Notes under the pieces: model-generated | What the model was told of the DNA's origin: nothing | Database searches by the model: none | The model's input: the letters and a program-made list of their open reading frames with translations, nothing else | Made by a program: the position numbers and the translations under genes | Shown here: piece by piece, positions 11,706 to 21,648 of the stretch | Numbering within the stretch: position 1 is the first letter of the stretch | How the letters are laid out: each line of letters starts with the position of its first letter | Assembly: GCA_037447655.1 (NCBI GenBank) | Contig: JBBHKE010000165.1 | Location: 279,233 to 343,232 of the forward strand | Length of the DNA stretch: 64,000 nucleotides | Source: Zygnema cylindricum | Taxonomy: Eukaryota; Streptophyta; Zygnematophyceae; Zygnematales; Zygnemataceae | Direction of reading: 5' to 3'

Positions 11706-12257
11706 GTAAAAAACTTCATTGAAATGGAAAATGTAGACAACCACTAAACGTTAAAAGAAAAAAGGCCCAGCCGACAAGTACAAACTGTACCATGCGCTTT
11801 GACAGATTCTGTACAATTAAGTTTTGATGGAAAGGTCTTCTCGGCAAAGCACAAAAATAGCCACGTCTACCGAGAATTCCCAGAATCTCCAGATACAGAT
11901 CTCTCATTGGACCATATGTATCTTAGTGCCCACGTGTCATCCGTCAGTAGACACAATTTCGCCTCAGACAATCCATCTTCCGTACACATGTTATTCGGCT
12001 GCACGGACAGAATCTATTCGTTCTGGCATAGTTCACTGGTCCAAAAGTGACCTGTCCGAGTTATTATCGGGATTGCCAGGCGCTGCTGACAATAATCTAG
12101 GTTGCTTGCCATTGGTTGGCGTAGAGAGATCGGCGTGACAGATCGTCGACCGAAAGAATATTTCATCTTTGTCAGTATGCGCATCAGATTTTCCTGAGCC
12201 ACGTTGTCACTTAGCACGATTGCGGGAACAGAATATCTGCAGTTGTTGCGGTGTTCG
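11706..12257. other. Intergenic, nothing recognised
   Basis: Overlapping short frames on both strands show no family resemblance and no codon-like pattern. No clear terminal repeats were found. Confidence 0.45.
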
Positions 12258-12270
12258 TTGAGAGCAAAGA

Positions 12271-12573
12271 ATAGTTTAAAAGTAGGTGAAAGTAGGCCCA
12301 TACAATATGCCTATTGTATGCAAAACATACAATATGACCTTAAGACCCATATTGTATTCGGACCTATTCGGACCAATTAAAACATTCGGACCAAATTTTG
12401 TACCAATTAAAACATTCGGACCATTTTTTTTATACACCGTCAGATTCGGACGATCAGACGGTCTCTGATCAAATTAGCGATCTAAGAAGATCACATGAAA
12501 AGCCCATAACACAACTTACGATAAAGGCGCCGACCAAAGGCCCTACCATAAAACGCCTACTTTTGAACTCAAC
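12271..12573. mobile_element. Small TIR element with long target duplication
   Basis: The direct repeat ttgagagcaaaga occurs at 12258-12270 and again at 12574-12586, flanking 303 bp with imperfect inverted ends (tttaaaagtaggtg and cgcctacttttga). The interior has two copies of accaattaaaacattcgg and an inverted cataca/tattgtatg cluster. Mutator-like elements give 9-bp duplications, and this repeat contains such a core, but 13 bp is longer than usual. No coding content. Confidence 0.5.
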
Positions 12574-12586
12574 TTGAGAGCAAAGA

Positions 12587-13221
12587 CTTTAAACTTGCTG
12601 AGAAAGTACGGAACCGTTCACACTACTGTACTGTAGCATGCTGCGAAGGCTTGCTGGTCAGAGTGCCAGACAGGTACAGTATGGTACAGTAACGGTTGGC
12701 AGTACGGTCATGTTTTGTGGAATGTTTATGAATGGCTAATGCCTTGCCATTTATTTTTCTTGGATCAAGGAAAAAATATCTGTTTTTTAGCTAACGAACG
12801 TTTTCACGCGACGTCGAAGTGAAGAATGAACACAGGCATTAAATACTGCCGCGTGGCACTGATGAGTCAAAGTGCATCCTCGATTCGAAAAGGCGGCGCG
12901 TTGCCACGCCCGCACAGAAAAACAGCTACCGACAAAAAAGATTCGCGCAAAGTCTGATGCCTTGTGTCCATGTACAGCACTGTACGGCTTTTTGGTTGGG
13001 CTTCTGCCAAACCTTTTTGTAAACGATCAGGATTTTCTGAATCCGCACGTGGCATAAAGTCTTATAAATTGCTACTGTACATGCGAATCAGTTATCTCTG
13101 TGACTACACCTTGAAACGTTATGTGTTAGCTATATCGGTTCCCCTATTACGGCCCTTAAACCTAAATTATAGTTAAAATCACTAGGTTTTCCTTTACGCT
13201 AATATAGGTACGGCTTACCAA
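12587..13221. other. Intergenic, nothing recognised
   Basis: Contains repeated gtac-rich words (ctgtactgtagc, gtacagtatggtacag) but no gene, tRNA or clear transposon ends that I can support. Confidence 0.45.
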
Positions 13222-14216
13222 GGGTGGCGTTCCATCACACGAAAAGTGAGGTACACCGCGAATCGTAATTAGAGTAAATTACTCTAATTCGGTCGCTCGA
13301 AATTTCGACTCTATTACATCAAATAGAGTAAATGATTCTAATTTTTTCATTATTCTAATTTAGGTAAGTTTAATTAGCGTAACAAAATTGTAATATAGGT
13401 TCGTTTTAAATAGTGTGGAGTACAGACGACGTTCGACCGTGCAAAATTGTACTTTTTTAAGTAAAAAGGTACAAATAATGATTTAATACAATCGCGCCCG
13501 CACGTGAAATCGCACTAAACGAAAAATCAATCACATCGAAAAAAAGCCGTTCGCATAACTCTCGTCCGTCGGCAGCATTGTCGTCAGTGTGAACATCAGC
13601 TGACATTCAGCGCGACAAATAATACTAACGTCATAATGACGTCAAAACTATACGGACTGACAGATTCTATACATCTACGTAAGTTAGTGTTCATAATTTC
13701 AGCGCGGAAATTTATTGCCGACATAATCCAATATAGAGTACTTAAATAAATTAGAGTAAACTTCCTCTATGAAAAAGTTACATCACATAAATTAGAGTTC
13801 ATTACTCTAATTTTTTTTTTTTGTTTTTTTACTCTAATTTTTTCATTATTCTAATTACGATTCGCGGTGTAGTTTATAAAAATTCGTGTCAATCCGTACT
13901 TAGATGTACCTCTTATTTTGTTTTTATTGGCGATGAACATTACAAAGAATCTTGCCAAATCTCTAAGATGGTCGGGGAGTAACACTGACCGTCAGAAATT
14001 CATTCACGAGGCATTCGCTTCATTTTTCTCGGTAGCTGACAATCCACCTTAGCTACAGAAAAAAATGAGTCGCGACACGCTGGACAATAAGCTACGTGTC
14101 ACGATGGGCTACCAACGAAATTTCCAAAATATACACATGATATTCACCTTTCAAAATCAGGCTGAAAATATAAAAAGTAATTTCGCAACGCTCCGTCGTC
14201 GCGCAATATTGGTCCG
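13222..14216. mobile_element. Harbinger-like copy H3, split by a MITE and truncated
   Basis: The left end gggtggcgttccatcacacg matches H1 at 10257, and the following sequence aligns with H1 (shared words gtacctcttattttg and ttcattcacgaggcattcgct). Alignment breaks at 13252-13871, where a CACCGC MITE is inserted. The right end is missing because the copy abuts the copia A fragment at about 14217. The left TAA is not preserved. Confidence 0.6.
13254..13869. mobile_element. CACCGC-family MITE in H3
   Basis: The ends caccgcgaatcgtaattaga and its exact inverted copy are flanked by TA at 13252-13253 and 13870-13871. Comparison with the H1 copy gives an empty site: gaggttgttta in H1 against gaggTAgttta after removal of this insert, supporting a TA target duplication. 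The interior is rich in ctctaatt/aattagag words. 616 bp, non-coding. Confidence 0.8.
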
Positions 14217-15460
14217 GATGATACGTGTGCAAGAAAACACCATGGAGATTAGGAGAGGAGGAAAGAGTATTCAAGCTCTAGCTGTAGGAGGGGACACATG
14301 GGGGAAGGATCCGAAGAAATCGTACAAAGGGGAAAGAGATCAATCTGGAGGACCGAGGCCCCCAAAGGGCCTTTGTCATTTTTGAAAAAAGCCAGGACAC
14401 TTTATCGCGGATTGTGTCTAGCTGTCGCAGCTGAGGCTCCAAGAGAACCGTGGAGGGGGTTCTTCCGGAGGGAAGAAAAAGGCACTTGTGGTCACAAAGG
14501 TGATAGGAGAAACTGAGGACGAGTCCTCTGGGGAGGATGGGGAGCTTTTTTTTGACGAGAGTCTGGAGGAGAAGGAGATCCCTCGGAGACAGAAGTGTGC
14601 CCTTGGAGCAAATCTGGAAGCTCCACAGGAAGGATGGATCATTGACTCAGGTGCATCTATGCATATGTGTCGTGATAAGCAACTTTTCACTAAGCTAAGA
14701 AATATCCCTACTGTAGAGATAGAGTATGGGGATGGGAGAGTGGTTACTACAGATCTAGTGGGGTCAATAGATCTAAAAGTCTTAGTGGAGGGTAAGACTT
14801 TTATACTCACATTCTCATATGTACTCTATAGTCTCTACATCTGTATTAGATGACAAAGAGTTTGATACCTTCACTAAAAAAGGAGTCTTTACAACTAAGT
14901 AAGGGGATGAAGTCTACTTCACGGCAGATAAGGGTAGCCAAGGCATGTTTAGGCTTAACCTCAGTAATAAAAAGAAGAATGCTTATTATGTTAGTGTTAT
15001 AAAATTGATGATTTGGCATAAGCAGTTGGGGCATGTACATTTTGATATGTTGAGGGAAATGAAGAAGCTTGGTGTAGTAGAAGGCTTTCACTTTGGTGAT
15101 AATGAAATGGTGGATGATTCTCGTGGATGTGCTCAAGGAAAATATCACAGACTTCCTTTTCCTAAAGTCGCCACATATAGGGGGGAAAAGGTACTAGATC
15201 TAGTCCACACAGATATCTGGGGACCTGCAAGAGTACTTCGGTTGGAGGGAAGAGGTTTATGTTAACAATAAATGATGATTAGTCTAGGTACTCCAAAGTC
15301 TACTTTCTAAAAACAAAATCTGAAACACCAAAGTACTTCAAAGAATACCAAGCCTGGAGTGAGAAGTTGCATGAAACCCCCATTAAGAGAATAAGGAGTG
15401 ATATTTGGGGGGAGTATACCTCTAACCAGTTTGAGGAATACCTGAGAGATGAGGGAGTTC
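14217..15460 (+). pseudogene. Copia A, left part: gag-protease-integrase remnant
   Basis: This decayed Ty1/copia internal region lacks its 5' end, LTR and N-terminal gag, and abuts the H3 element. In order it holds the C-terminal gag, a damaged zinc knuckle (stop near 14383), the protease motif WIIDSGASMHMC near 14636-14670, the GAG-pre-integrase WHKQLGHVHFD near 15015, and the start of integrase with LVHTDIWGPA near 15200. Stops and frameshifts interrupt it. It is cut at 15460 by insertion of copia a, with AGTTC (15456-15460) as the left target copy, and continues at 28368. Homology to copia a and b at the protein level is clear. Confidence 0.85.
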
Positions 15461-16248
15461 TGTAGAAACTAATGGTTTTAAAGTATTTTCTAGGTCTGAA
15501 TAGAAATAAAGAAGCCGAGGCAGTCTACCTCTAACTTCTCTCTCCAACTCTCAAACTTGTCGCAGTCACTAAGAAATTGGAGAGGAAGCTAGAGCCATTG
15601 CTACCTAGGCTATCCTGAGGTTTACGGGAAATTTATACTAGTTTAGGGATTATTTACTAAAAGGGATATGCCGGCCACAGGATTTGATCCTGGTACCTGC
15701 CAGGCGTCAGATAGTAGATAGCCGGTAGCCTTAGCCGTTAGGTCTAGAAGTAGTCTTACGTAATATATAGTACGATATTAATTTAAACATTAATACGTAG
15801 GTTAAATCATTTAACTGTAACTGTGTACGGTTTACATAGATCCGGTAATGTATAAGTACGGAATACGGTACACGCACAAATCAATACCGCGCATTTTATT
15901 TCGTAAGTGAAACGAATACCGCGCATGTATTTATTACGGCTACGATTAAATTAGATTCTAATCGGACGGCCGGAATTAGCGCCGAGATCGAGGAAGAAGA
16001 TTTCGGCGGTTTGTGGTCATTGCCACATCGGATGACGCGTGGCGAAATTACATTGGATCGTGGAATCTCCAGAGATTATGGCACCGAATCCGGATATGAC
16101 ATGTGTCGACATTTGGGACATGTCGTACAATGTTCGTACATAAAGTACACCGGCAGATGTACTTTTGCGTACGGAACTGTATTCTGATTGGTTCCGTACA
16201 TCAGTAGATAGAGTATGTGAGAGAGATAGGACTTAGAAAAATTAGGAG
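15461..16248 (+). repeat. 5' LTR of copia a, first part
   Basis: Starts TGTAGAAACTAATGG. It stops at AGGAG (16244-16248), the left target copy for copia b; the remaining 260 bp of this LTR are at 22703-22962. The intact order is seen in the 3' LTR near 28095. Confidence 0.9.
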
Positions 16249-17297
16249 TGTAGAAACTAATGGTTTTATTAGTATTTTCTAGGTCTGAAAAGAAATATAG
16301 AAGTCGAGGCAGTCTATCTCTAACTTCTCTCTCCAACTTTCAAACTTGTCGCAGTCACTGAGAAATTGGAGAGGAAGCTAGAGCCATGGCTACCTTGGCT
16401 ATCCTGAGGTTTACGGGAATTTTATATTAGGGTTTATATATTTAATTAAAATGTATGTGCCGGCTGCAGGATTTGATCCTTGTACCTGCCGGCCGGCAGA
16501 CACAATGTAGCCGGTAGCCTTAGCCGTTTCATCTAGCGGTAGTGTTACCTAGCATATAGTTTGATAATTATTTATATATGTATACAAGCGATAAACCATT
16601 TAACTAGAATTAATTACGGGATACATAGATCCGGTAATATGTAATGTACGACTTACGGTACGGACATAAATCAGTACCGCGCATTTGTTTCGTAAATGAA
16701 ACAAATACCGCGCATGTATTTATTACGGCTACGATTAAAGCCGAAATTAATCGGACGGCCGGGATTAGCGCCGAGATCGCGGAGGAAGATTTCGGCGGTT
16801 TGTGGCCATCGCCACATCGGATGACGCGTGGCAAAATTTCGTTGGATTGTGGAAACTCCGGAGATTATGGCACCGAATCCGGATTTGACATGTGTCGACA
16901 TTTTGGCCATGTCGTACAATATCCGTACATAAAGTACACCGGCAGCTGTACTTTTGCGTACGGAACTCAATTCTGATTGGTTCCGTACATCAGTAGATAG
17001 AGTCTGTGAGAGAGATAGGACTTAGAAAAATTAGAAGATAGGACCCTCTCTCCCAGAGAGCTTCTGTACAAAAGGTCAACTTTGACCCTCCATAACTTAC
17101 TGCTCAGGGGAGCAAATTCAGAGATTCTTTTTGCTATCGACTCAGGGGAGTCTTGTCTTCACAGGGGTGAAGTTGGTCAGAGTTTCTGTCTGCCAGGGTG
17201 GCAGTTATTTTTGCTTAAACACAAAGGGGTCAGGATTATCCTAGAGGCTTCTTGGAAGCTGTCCACTCTGAGGACTTATGGAGGTCTCAGAGTTTCA
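16249..17297 (+). repeat. 5' LTR of copia b
   Basis: Starts TGTAGAAACT and ends TTTCA, 1049 bp. It carries an antisense tRNA-like segment near 16461-16545. An in-frame ATG at 17278, just inside the LTR, opens the gag frame. Confidence 0.93.
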
Positions 17298-17312
17298 GGT
17301 TATGGGCCCACC
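17298..17312 (+). other. Primer-binding site, half-tRNA (initiator Met)
   Basis: GGTTATGGGCCCACC directly follows the LTR. From memory of plant initiator tRNA-Met, it is the exact complement of the 5' side and loop of the anticodon arm (GGTGGGCCCATAACC), not of the 3' CCA end used by most plant copia elements. Drosophila copia and yeast Ty5 use the same kind of internal, half-molecule priming. The identical 15-mer is present in copia a and copia c. Confidence 0.85.
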
Positions 17313-18663
17313 CTCTAGGGTGCCAATATTTAATGGAACTGGCTTCATATACTGGGAAAGTATGATGATAGGAGCTCTATGCGAAAAAAGGTTTTGGGGG
17401 ATAGTGAGTGGACGATTGGGGCGTCCATCAAGTCTTGGAATTCCTCCAGGGTTTAAAGGAAGCAGATTCACCAGGAAAGAGGATTCACCTTCAACGGAGG
17501 AAACAAAGGAAGGAGAGGTGGTGGACAAAGGAAAGGAGAAGGAGGCGACCACACCAATAGCAACTGGTTTAGCATTCATGTCACCTATTCCGAGGAACGA
17601 GGAGAATGATACTGAAACCTGGGACTTCAACAATATGGCGGCAAAGCACTTCATCCTACGCCATCTCACTCAAGGACTTGCATGTCCTCATTTGCAGGTA
17701 GAGAGGGCATCCGATCTTTGGATGGCTCTCATAGAGATGTACCGAAGTGGTACGATTCAGCAACAACAGTTGGCTGATCAGAAAGTTAAGGAGTATGTAT
17801 ACAAAGGGGGAAATATGTTGGATTTTTGCAATGAGCTTGCTACACTCTTCATGGAGCTAGAGAGTGCGGGTAAAGTTTTTAGTGAAAAAGAAAAAGTTAA
17901 CTGTTTACTAATGAAGTTACCTGATGAGTTCGAGAACATAGTCAACCGTGTGCAGGACTTGCCGGACTCAAGGTGGATATGGAACTCAGTGGTAGGGATG
18001 ATTCTCGTTCGAGAGAATACGATTGAGATCCGAAGGGGAGGAAAGAGTGGCCAAGCCTTGGCAACAACGACCGATTGGAGGAACAAGGATTCCCGGAAAC
18101 CAGTCAGAAACTATGGGGGTAGGGAGCGGGAAAAACAGGTTGGCGAGTTCGAACCAAGGGCTCCCAAAGGTTTATGTCATTTTTGTAAGAAACCTGGGCA
18201 CTATATGGCAGAGTGCACCAAGCTAACCGAGCTTCGGTTAAAGGAGGGGCAGACCGGTGGTACCCCGAGAGGAAAGAAAAAGGCCCTTGTCACACAGGTA
18301 CTTGAGGCGGAATCCGAGGACGAGGACGATGAGCTCCTTTTGGATGAGGAGTTGGAGGCGAAAACTGAGGTTGAAATTCCACGAAGGCAGAAATGTGCTT
18401 ACGGTGGATTGAAAGGTGAAGCAGGCTGGATTATAGATTCAGGTGCCTCAATGCACATGTGTAAGGATAGACACCTGTTCACTAAGATAAGAAAGATTCC
18501 CACCGTAGAGATAGAGTACGGGGATGGGAGGATAGTCACCACTACTCTTGTAGGATCGGTAGATCTGAAAGTGTTAGTAGAAGGAAAGACATCCATATTA
18601 ACATTCTCCGATGTATTGTTTATTCCGGAGCTGAACAAAAACCTTATCTCTACACAGTATTAG
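17302..18663 (+). CDS. gag: Copia b gag-protease
   Basis: This frame encodes the capsid-type Gag and aspartic protease. The ATG at 17302 lies inside the primer site; the same frame also has an ATG at 17278 in the LTR, giving 461 codons from there. The N-terminus VPIFNGTGFIYWESMM resembles copia Gag starts (FNGxNYxxW). A CCHC zinc knuckle, CHFCKKPGHYMAEC, lies near 18174-18215 for RNA binding, then an acidic stretch, then the protease motif WIIDSGASMHMC near 18427. The frame ends at TAG (18661-18663) just after a one-base loss near 18655 relative to the related copies. Function is virus-like particle assembly and polyprotein cleavage in the host cell. Confidence 0.88.
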   Translation: MGPPSRVPIFNGTGFIYWESMMIGALCEKRFWGIVSGRLGRPSSLGIPPGFKGSRFTRKEDSPSTEETKEGEVVDKGKEKEATTPIATGLAFMSPIPRNEENDTETWDFNNMAAKHFILRHLTQGLACPHLQVERASDLWMALIEMYRSGTIQQQQLADQKVKEYVYKGGNMLDFCNELATLFMELESAGKVFSEKEKVNCLLMKLPDEFENIVNRVQDLPDSRWIWNSVVGMILVRENTIEIRRGGKSGQALATTTDWRNKDSRKPVRNYGGREREKQVGEFEPRAPKGLCHFCKKPGHYMAECTKLTELRLKEGQTGGTPRGKKKALVTQVLEAESEDEDDELLLDEELEAKTEVEIPRRQKCAYGGLKGEAGWIIDSGASMHMCKDRHLFTKIRKIPTVEIEYGDGRIVTTTLVGSVDLKVLVEGKTSILTFSDVLFIPELNKNLISTQY

Positions 18664-18758
18664 ATGATAAGGGTTTTTTCACTAGCACTAGGGAAGGAGT
18701 CTTTACTGCTAGTTTTGAGGAGGATGTCTATTTCATTGCTGAGAAAGGTAGCCATGGG

Positions 18759-21635
18759 ATGTTTAGGCTGATCTTAAGTAATGAAACGAAGAAACTTTAT
18801 TATGCTGGTGTTCATGATATTATGATGTGGCATAAGAGGCTTGGGCATGTGAATCTAGATAAGTTAAGAGAGATGAAAAAGATGGGAGTGGTGGAAGGGA
18901 TTCAGTTCAGTGAGAGTGATGATATAAGTGATTGTAGTGGGTGTGCTCAAGGTAAAGCACACAGATTACCCTTTCCAAAAACAGCCACCTACAAGGGAGA
19001 AAAACTTCTAGATCTAGTACACACAGATATTTGGGGACCGGCTAGAGTGCCCTCACCGGGGGGGAAGAGATTTATGATGACTATAACTGATGATTGGTCT
19101 CGGTATTCCCGAGTATATTTTTTGAAAAACAAGTCAGAAGCTGAGGACTGTTTTAGACAATATAAAGCATGGAGCGAAAAACTCCATGAAACTCCAATCA
19201 AGAGAGTAAGGAGTGACAATGGTGGAGAGTATACTTCTAACCAGTTTGAGGATTTTTTGAGGGAAGATGGGGTTCAACACCAAAAGACAGTGCCAGAAAA
19301 TCCTGAACAGAATGGGGTAGCTGAAAGGTTAAATAGAACACTAAGTGATAGTGCTAGAAGTATGTTGTCGGATAAGAAGATAGGAAAAAGGTTTTGGGCA
19401 GAAGCAATGAACTGTGCTAATTACCTCAAAAATAGAGTTCTTACTTCAGTTATAAAAGATCAAACACCTTATGAGAGATGGACAGGCCGGAAACCAGACT
19501 TATCTCATTTAAAGGTTTTCGGCAGTCAAGTATTCAGTCTAGATACTGATCGGTCCAATTGGAAGCTAGATCCTAAAGGAAAACCGGGATACTTATTAGG
19601 ATATGATGAGGATGTTAAAGGATATAGAGTTTATGATCTAAAAAGAGAAGATATAATCTTAGTAAAGCATCTAGTAGTTATGGATGAAGGAAAGTCTGTG
19701 GATCCCTTCAAATATACAAAGTCAGTAAAAATCAGATTTGAGTCACAAAATTCTGATGACTTTGAGCTTCCTAACTATCCAGGTTTTAGAGACGATGACA
19801 TTCTTGCAGGAACAAATCAGACCGAAAAGGACTCGGCTGTGGAAACTCCAGTGACAACTCTACTCGAAGCGGAAGACGTGGTGGAAATTGATTCGGAATC
19901 AAGGGATAGGGGAGAAGCCGAGTTTGTTCGAAAGAATCCACGAGAACCATCTATTCCGGCCTCAGATTTTGAGGGAGGGAGGAGAAGTAGCAAAAGACTG
20001 CAAGAAAAACAGGTTAATAACAAGGTAACTAAACTATCTCATCAAGATGAACCTCAAACTTATCGAGAGGCGATGACTTGTCCAGAAAGAAACCGGTGGA
20101 AGACAGCCATCAATGAGGAGATGGCTTCAATCATGGCAGCCGATACTTGGGAGCTGGTGGACTGTCCACCTAACCGAAAACCAATCGGTTGTAAGTGGGT
20201 TTTCAAACTGAAACTGAACCCAGATAACACAATCGAGCGCTACAAGGCCAGATTAGTGGCAAAGGGATTTACACAAAAGGAAGGAATTGACTACGAGGAA
20301 ACCTTTGCCCCGGTGGTCAGATTTCCCTCCGTCCGCATACTTCTCAGTTTAGCAGCGGCGGAAGACATGGAAGTGCACCAGATGGACATCAAAACAACCT
20401 TTTTGCATGGAGAATTAGAAGAGGAGATCTTCATGCGACAACCCGAAGGGTTTGTGGAAGAAGGAGAGGAGAGTAAGGTATGCCGGCTGATTAAATCTCT
20501 TTATGGTTTGAAACAGGCGCCCCGACAGTGGAATAAGAAGCTTGATGAGTTTCTTACTGGTCTAGGATATATTCGGATCAGCTCAGATCACTCAATCTAT
20601 GTTTTCGAAGATGAGGAAGGTTTTATATTTATTGCAATTTATGTTGATGATTTGCTTGTTTTAAGTAAATCAATGGAAAAAATTAATAAACTGAAAACCG
20701 ATCTTAAGGGGAGATTTGAAATGAAGGATATGGGGGAAGCAAAATATATTTTGGGAATTCAAGTAGAGAGAGACCGAAAAAGAAAAATTATAAGATTGAC
20801 TCAAAAGGAAGCAATAGGAAACATGCTTGAAAAATTTCAAATGGATAAAGCTAATAGTTGCACAACTCCAATGGAATTGAAGAAGGGAAGTGAGGGGAGT
20901 GAGGAAGAAGGAGTCATAGTCTTAGACGAGGAATTATCTCCTGAAGAACAGAAGTTCATGCAGACTATTCCTTACAGGCAAGTAGTGGGAAGTCTAATCT
21001 ATTTTATGAATTGTACCCGGCCGGATTTAGCTGCAGCTGTAGGAGTGCTGAGTAGAAGTCTAAATGCTCCCACTAAGAAGGATTGGGAGGCAGCTAAGAG
21101 AGTCCTTAGATACTTGGTAGGAACTAGAGATCTATGGTTGCATTTGTGTGGGGAGAATACTGACATCACTACTTGGAGTGATGCCAGTTATGGTGATGCT
21201 CCGATGAGGAGATGTACTTCTGGATATGTATTATATGTGGGTGATGGGGCTTGCTGTTGGAGTAGCAAACAGCAAAAGGTTATTGCTCAGTCCACCATGG
21301 AGGCTGAGTATATGGCCTCTTGCTCTGCTGTAAAAGAATTGATGTGGGTCAAGTCTTTGCTTGGTGAGCTTGGTCACCTTAAGAGTGGTGTGCAGAAATT
21401 TTTTTGTGATAATCAGGCAGCAATCGCTATTTCTGCCAATCCTAAACACCATTTTAAAGCCAAACACATGGACATCAGACTCAGCTTTGTTAGAGAGAAA
21501 GTAGAAAACAAAATAATCAGTTTAGAGTACAGACCAGATAGTGAGATGGTAGCAGATATGATGACCAAACCTGTGCCTTCCCCTAAGCTAATTTTTTGCA
21601 GGGAGAAGTGTGGTCTGAAATTAAAGATTGACTAG
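18759..21635 (+). CDS. pol: Copia b integrase-reverse transcriptase-RNase H
   Basis: 958 residues from the first ATG; the frame is already open from about 18651, so this ATG need not be the true start. The integrase zinc site is H25, H30, C59, C62 (GAG-pre-integrase), and the catalytic triad D90, D153, E189 shows the D-35-E spacing. The RT has the first aspartate at D543 (HQMDIKTTFLHG) and YVDD at 628-631. RNase H acids are D808, E850 and D884. It ends GLKLKID, 13 bp before the 3' LTR. No stop or frameshift is seen inside, so the enzymes may be functional. It lies in the -1 frame relative to gag. It would copy element RNA into DNA and insert it. Confidence 0.92.
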   Translation: MFRLILSNETKKLYYAGVHDIMMWHKRLGHVNLDKLREMKKMGVVEGIQFSESDDISDCSGCAQGKAHRLPFPKTATYKGEKLLDLVHTDIWGPARVPSPGGKRFMMTITDDWSRYSRVYFLKNKSEAEDCFRQYKAWSEKLHETPIKRVRSDNGGEYTSNQFEDFLREDGVQHQKTVPENPEQNGVAERLNRTLSDSARSMLSDKKIGKRFWAEAMNCANYLKNRVLTSVIKDQTPYERWTGRKPDLSHLKVFGSQVFSLDTDRSNWKLDPKGKPGYLLGYDEDVKGYRVYDLKREDIILVKHLVVMDEGKSVDPFKYTKSVKIRFESQNSDDFELPNYPGFRDDDILAGTNQTEKDSAVETPVTTLLEAEDVVEIDSESRDRGEAEFVRKNPREPSIPASDFEGGRRSSKRLQEKQVNNKVTKLSHQDEPQTYREAMTCPERNRWKTAINEEMASIMAADTWELVDCPPNRKPIGCKWVFKLKLNPDNTIERYKARLVAKGFTQKEGIDYEETFAPVVRFPSVRILLSLAAAEDMEVHQMDIKTTFLHGELEEEIFMRQPEGFVEEGEESKVCRLIKSLYGLKQAPRQWNKKLDEFLTGLGYIRISSDHSIYVFEDEEGFIFIAIYVDDLLVLSKSMEKINKLKTDLKGRFEMKDMGEAKYILGIQVERDRKRKIIRLTQKEAIGNMLEKFQMDKANSCTTPMELKKGSEGSEEEGVIVLDEELSPEEQKFMQTIPYRQVVGSLIYFMNCTRPDLAAAVGVLSRSLNAPTKKDWEAAKRVLRYLVGTRDLWLHLCGENTDITTWSDASYGDAPMRRCTSGYVLYVGDGACCWSSKQQKVIAQSTMEAEYMASCSAVKELMWVKSLLGELGHLKSGVQKFFCDNQAAIAISANPKHHFKAKHMDIRLSFVREKVENKIISLEYRPDSEMVADMMTKPVPSPKLIFCREKCGLKLKID

Positions 21636-21637
21636 AA

Positions 21638-21648
21638 AATAAGGGGAG
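21638..21648 (+). other. Polypurine tract of copia b
   Basis: The purine run ending AAGGGGAG lies immediately before the TG of the 3' LTR and would prime plus-strand DNA. The same GGGGAG-TG join marks the other LTRs in the window. Confidence 0.8.

Noticed and set aside
16644-16976. 110-residue ORF in both copia b LTRs
   Set aside because: It is present only in the LTRs, is antisense-overlapped by another frame of similar length, and is not conserved in the copia c LTR; probably chance.
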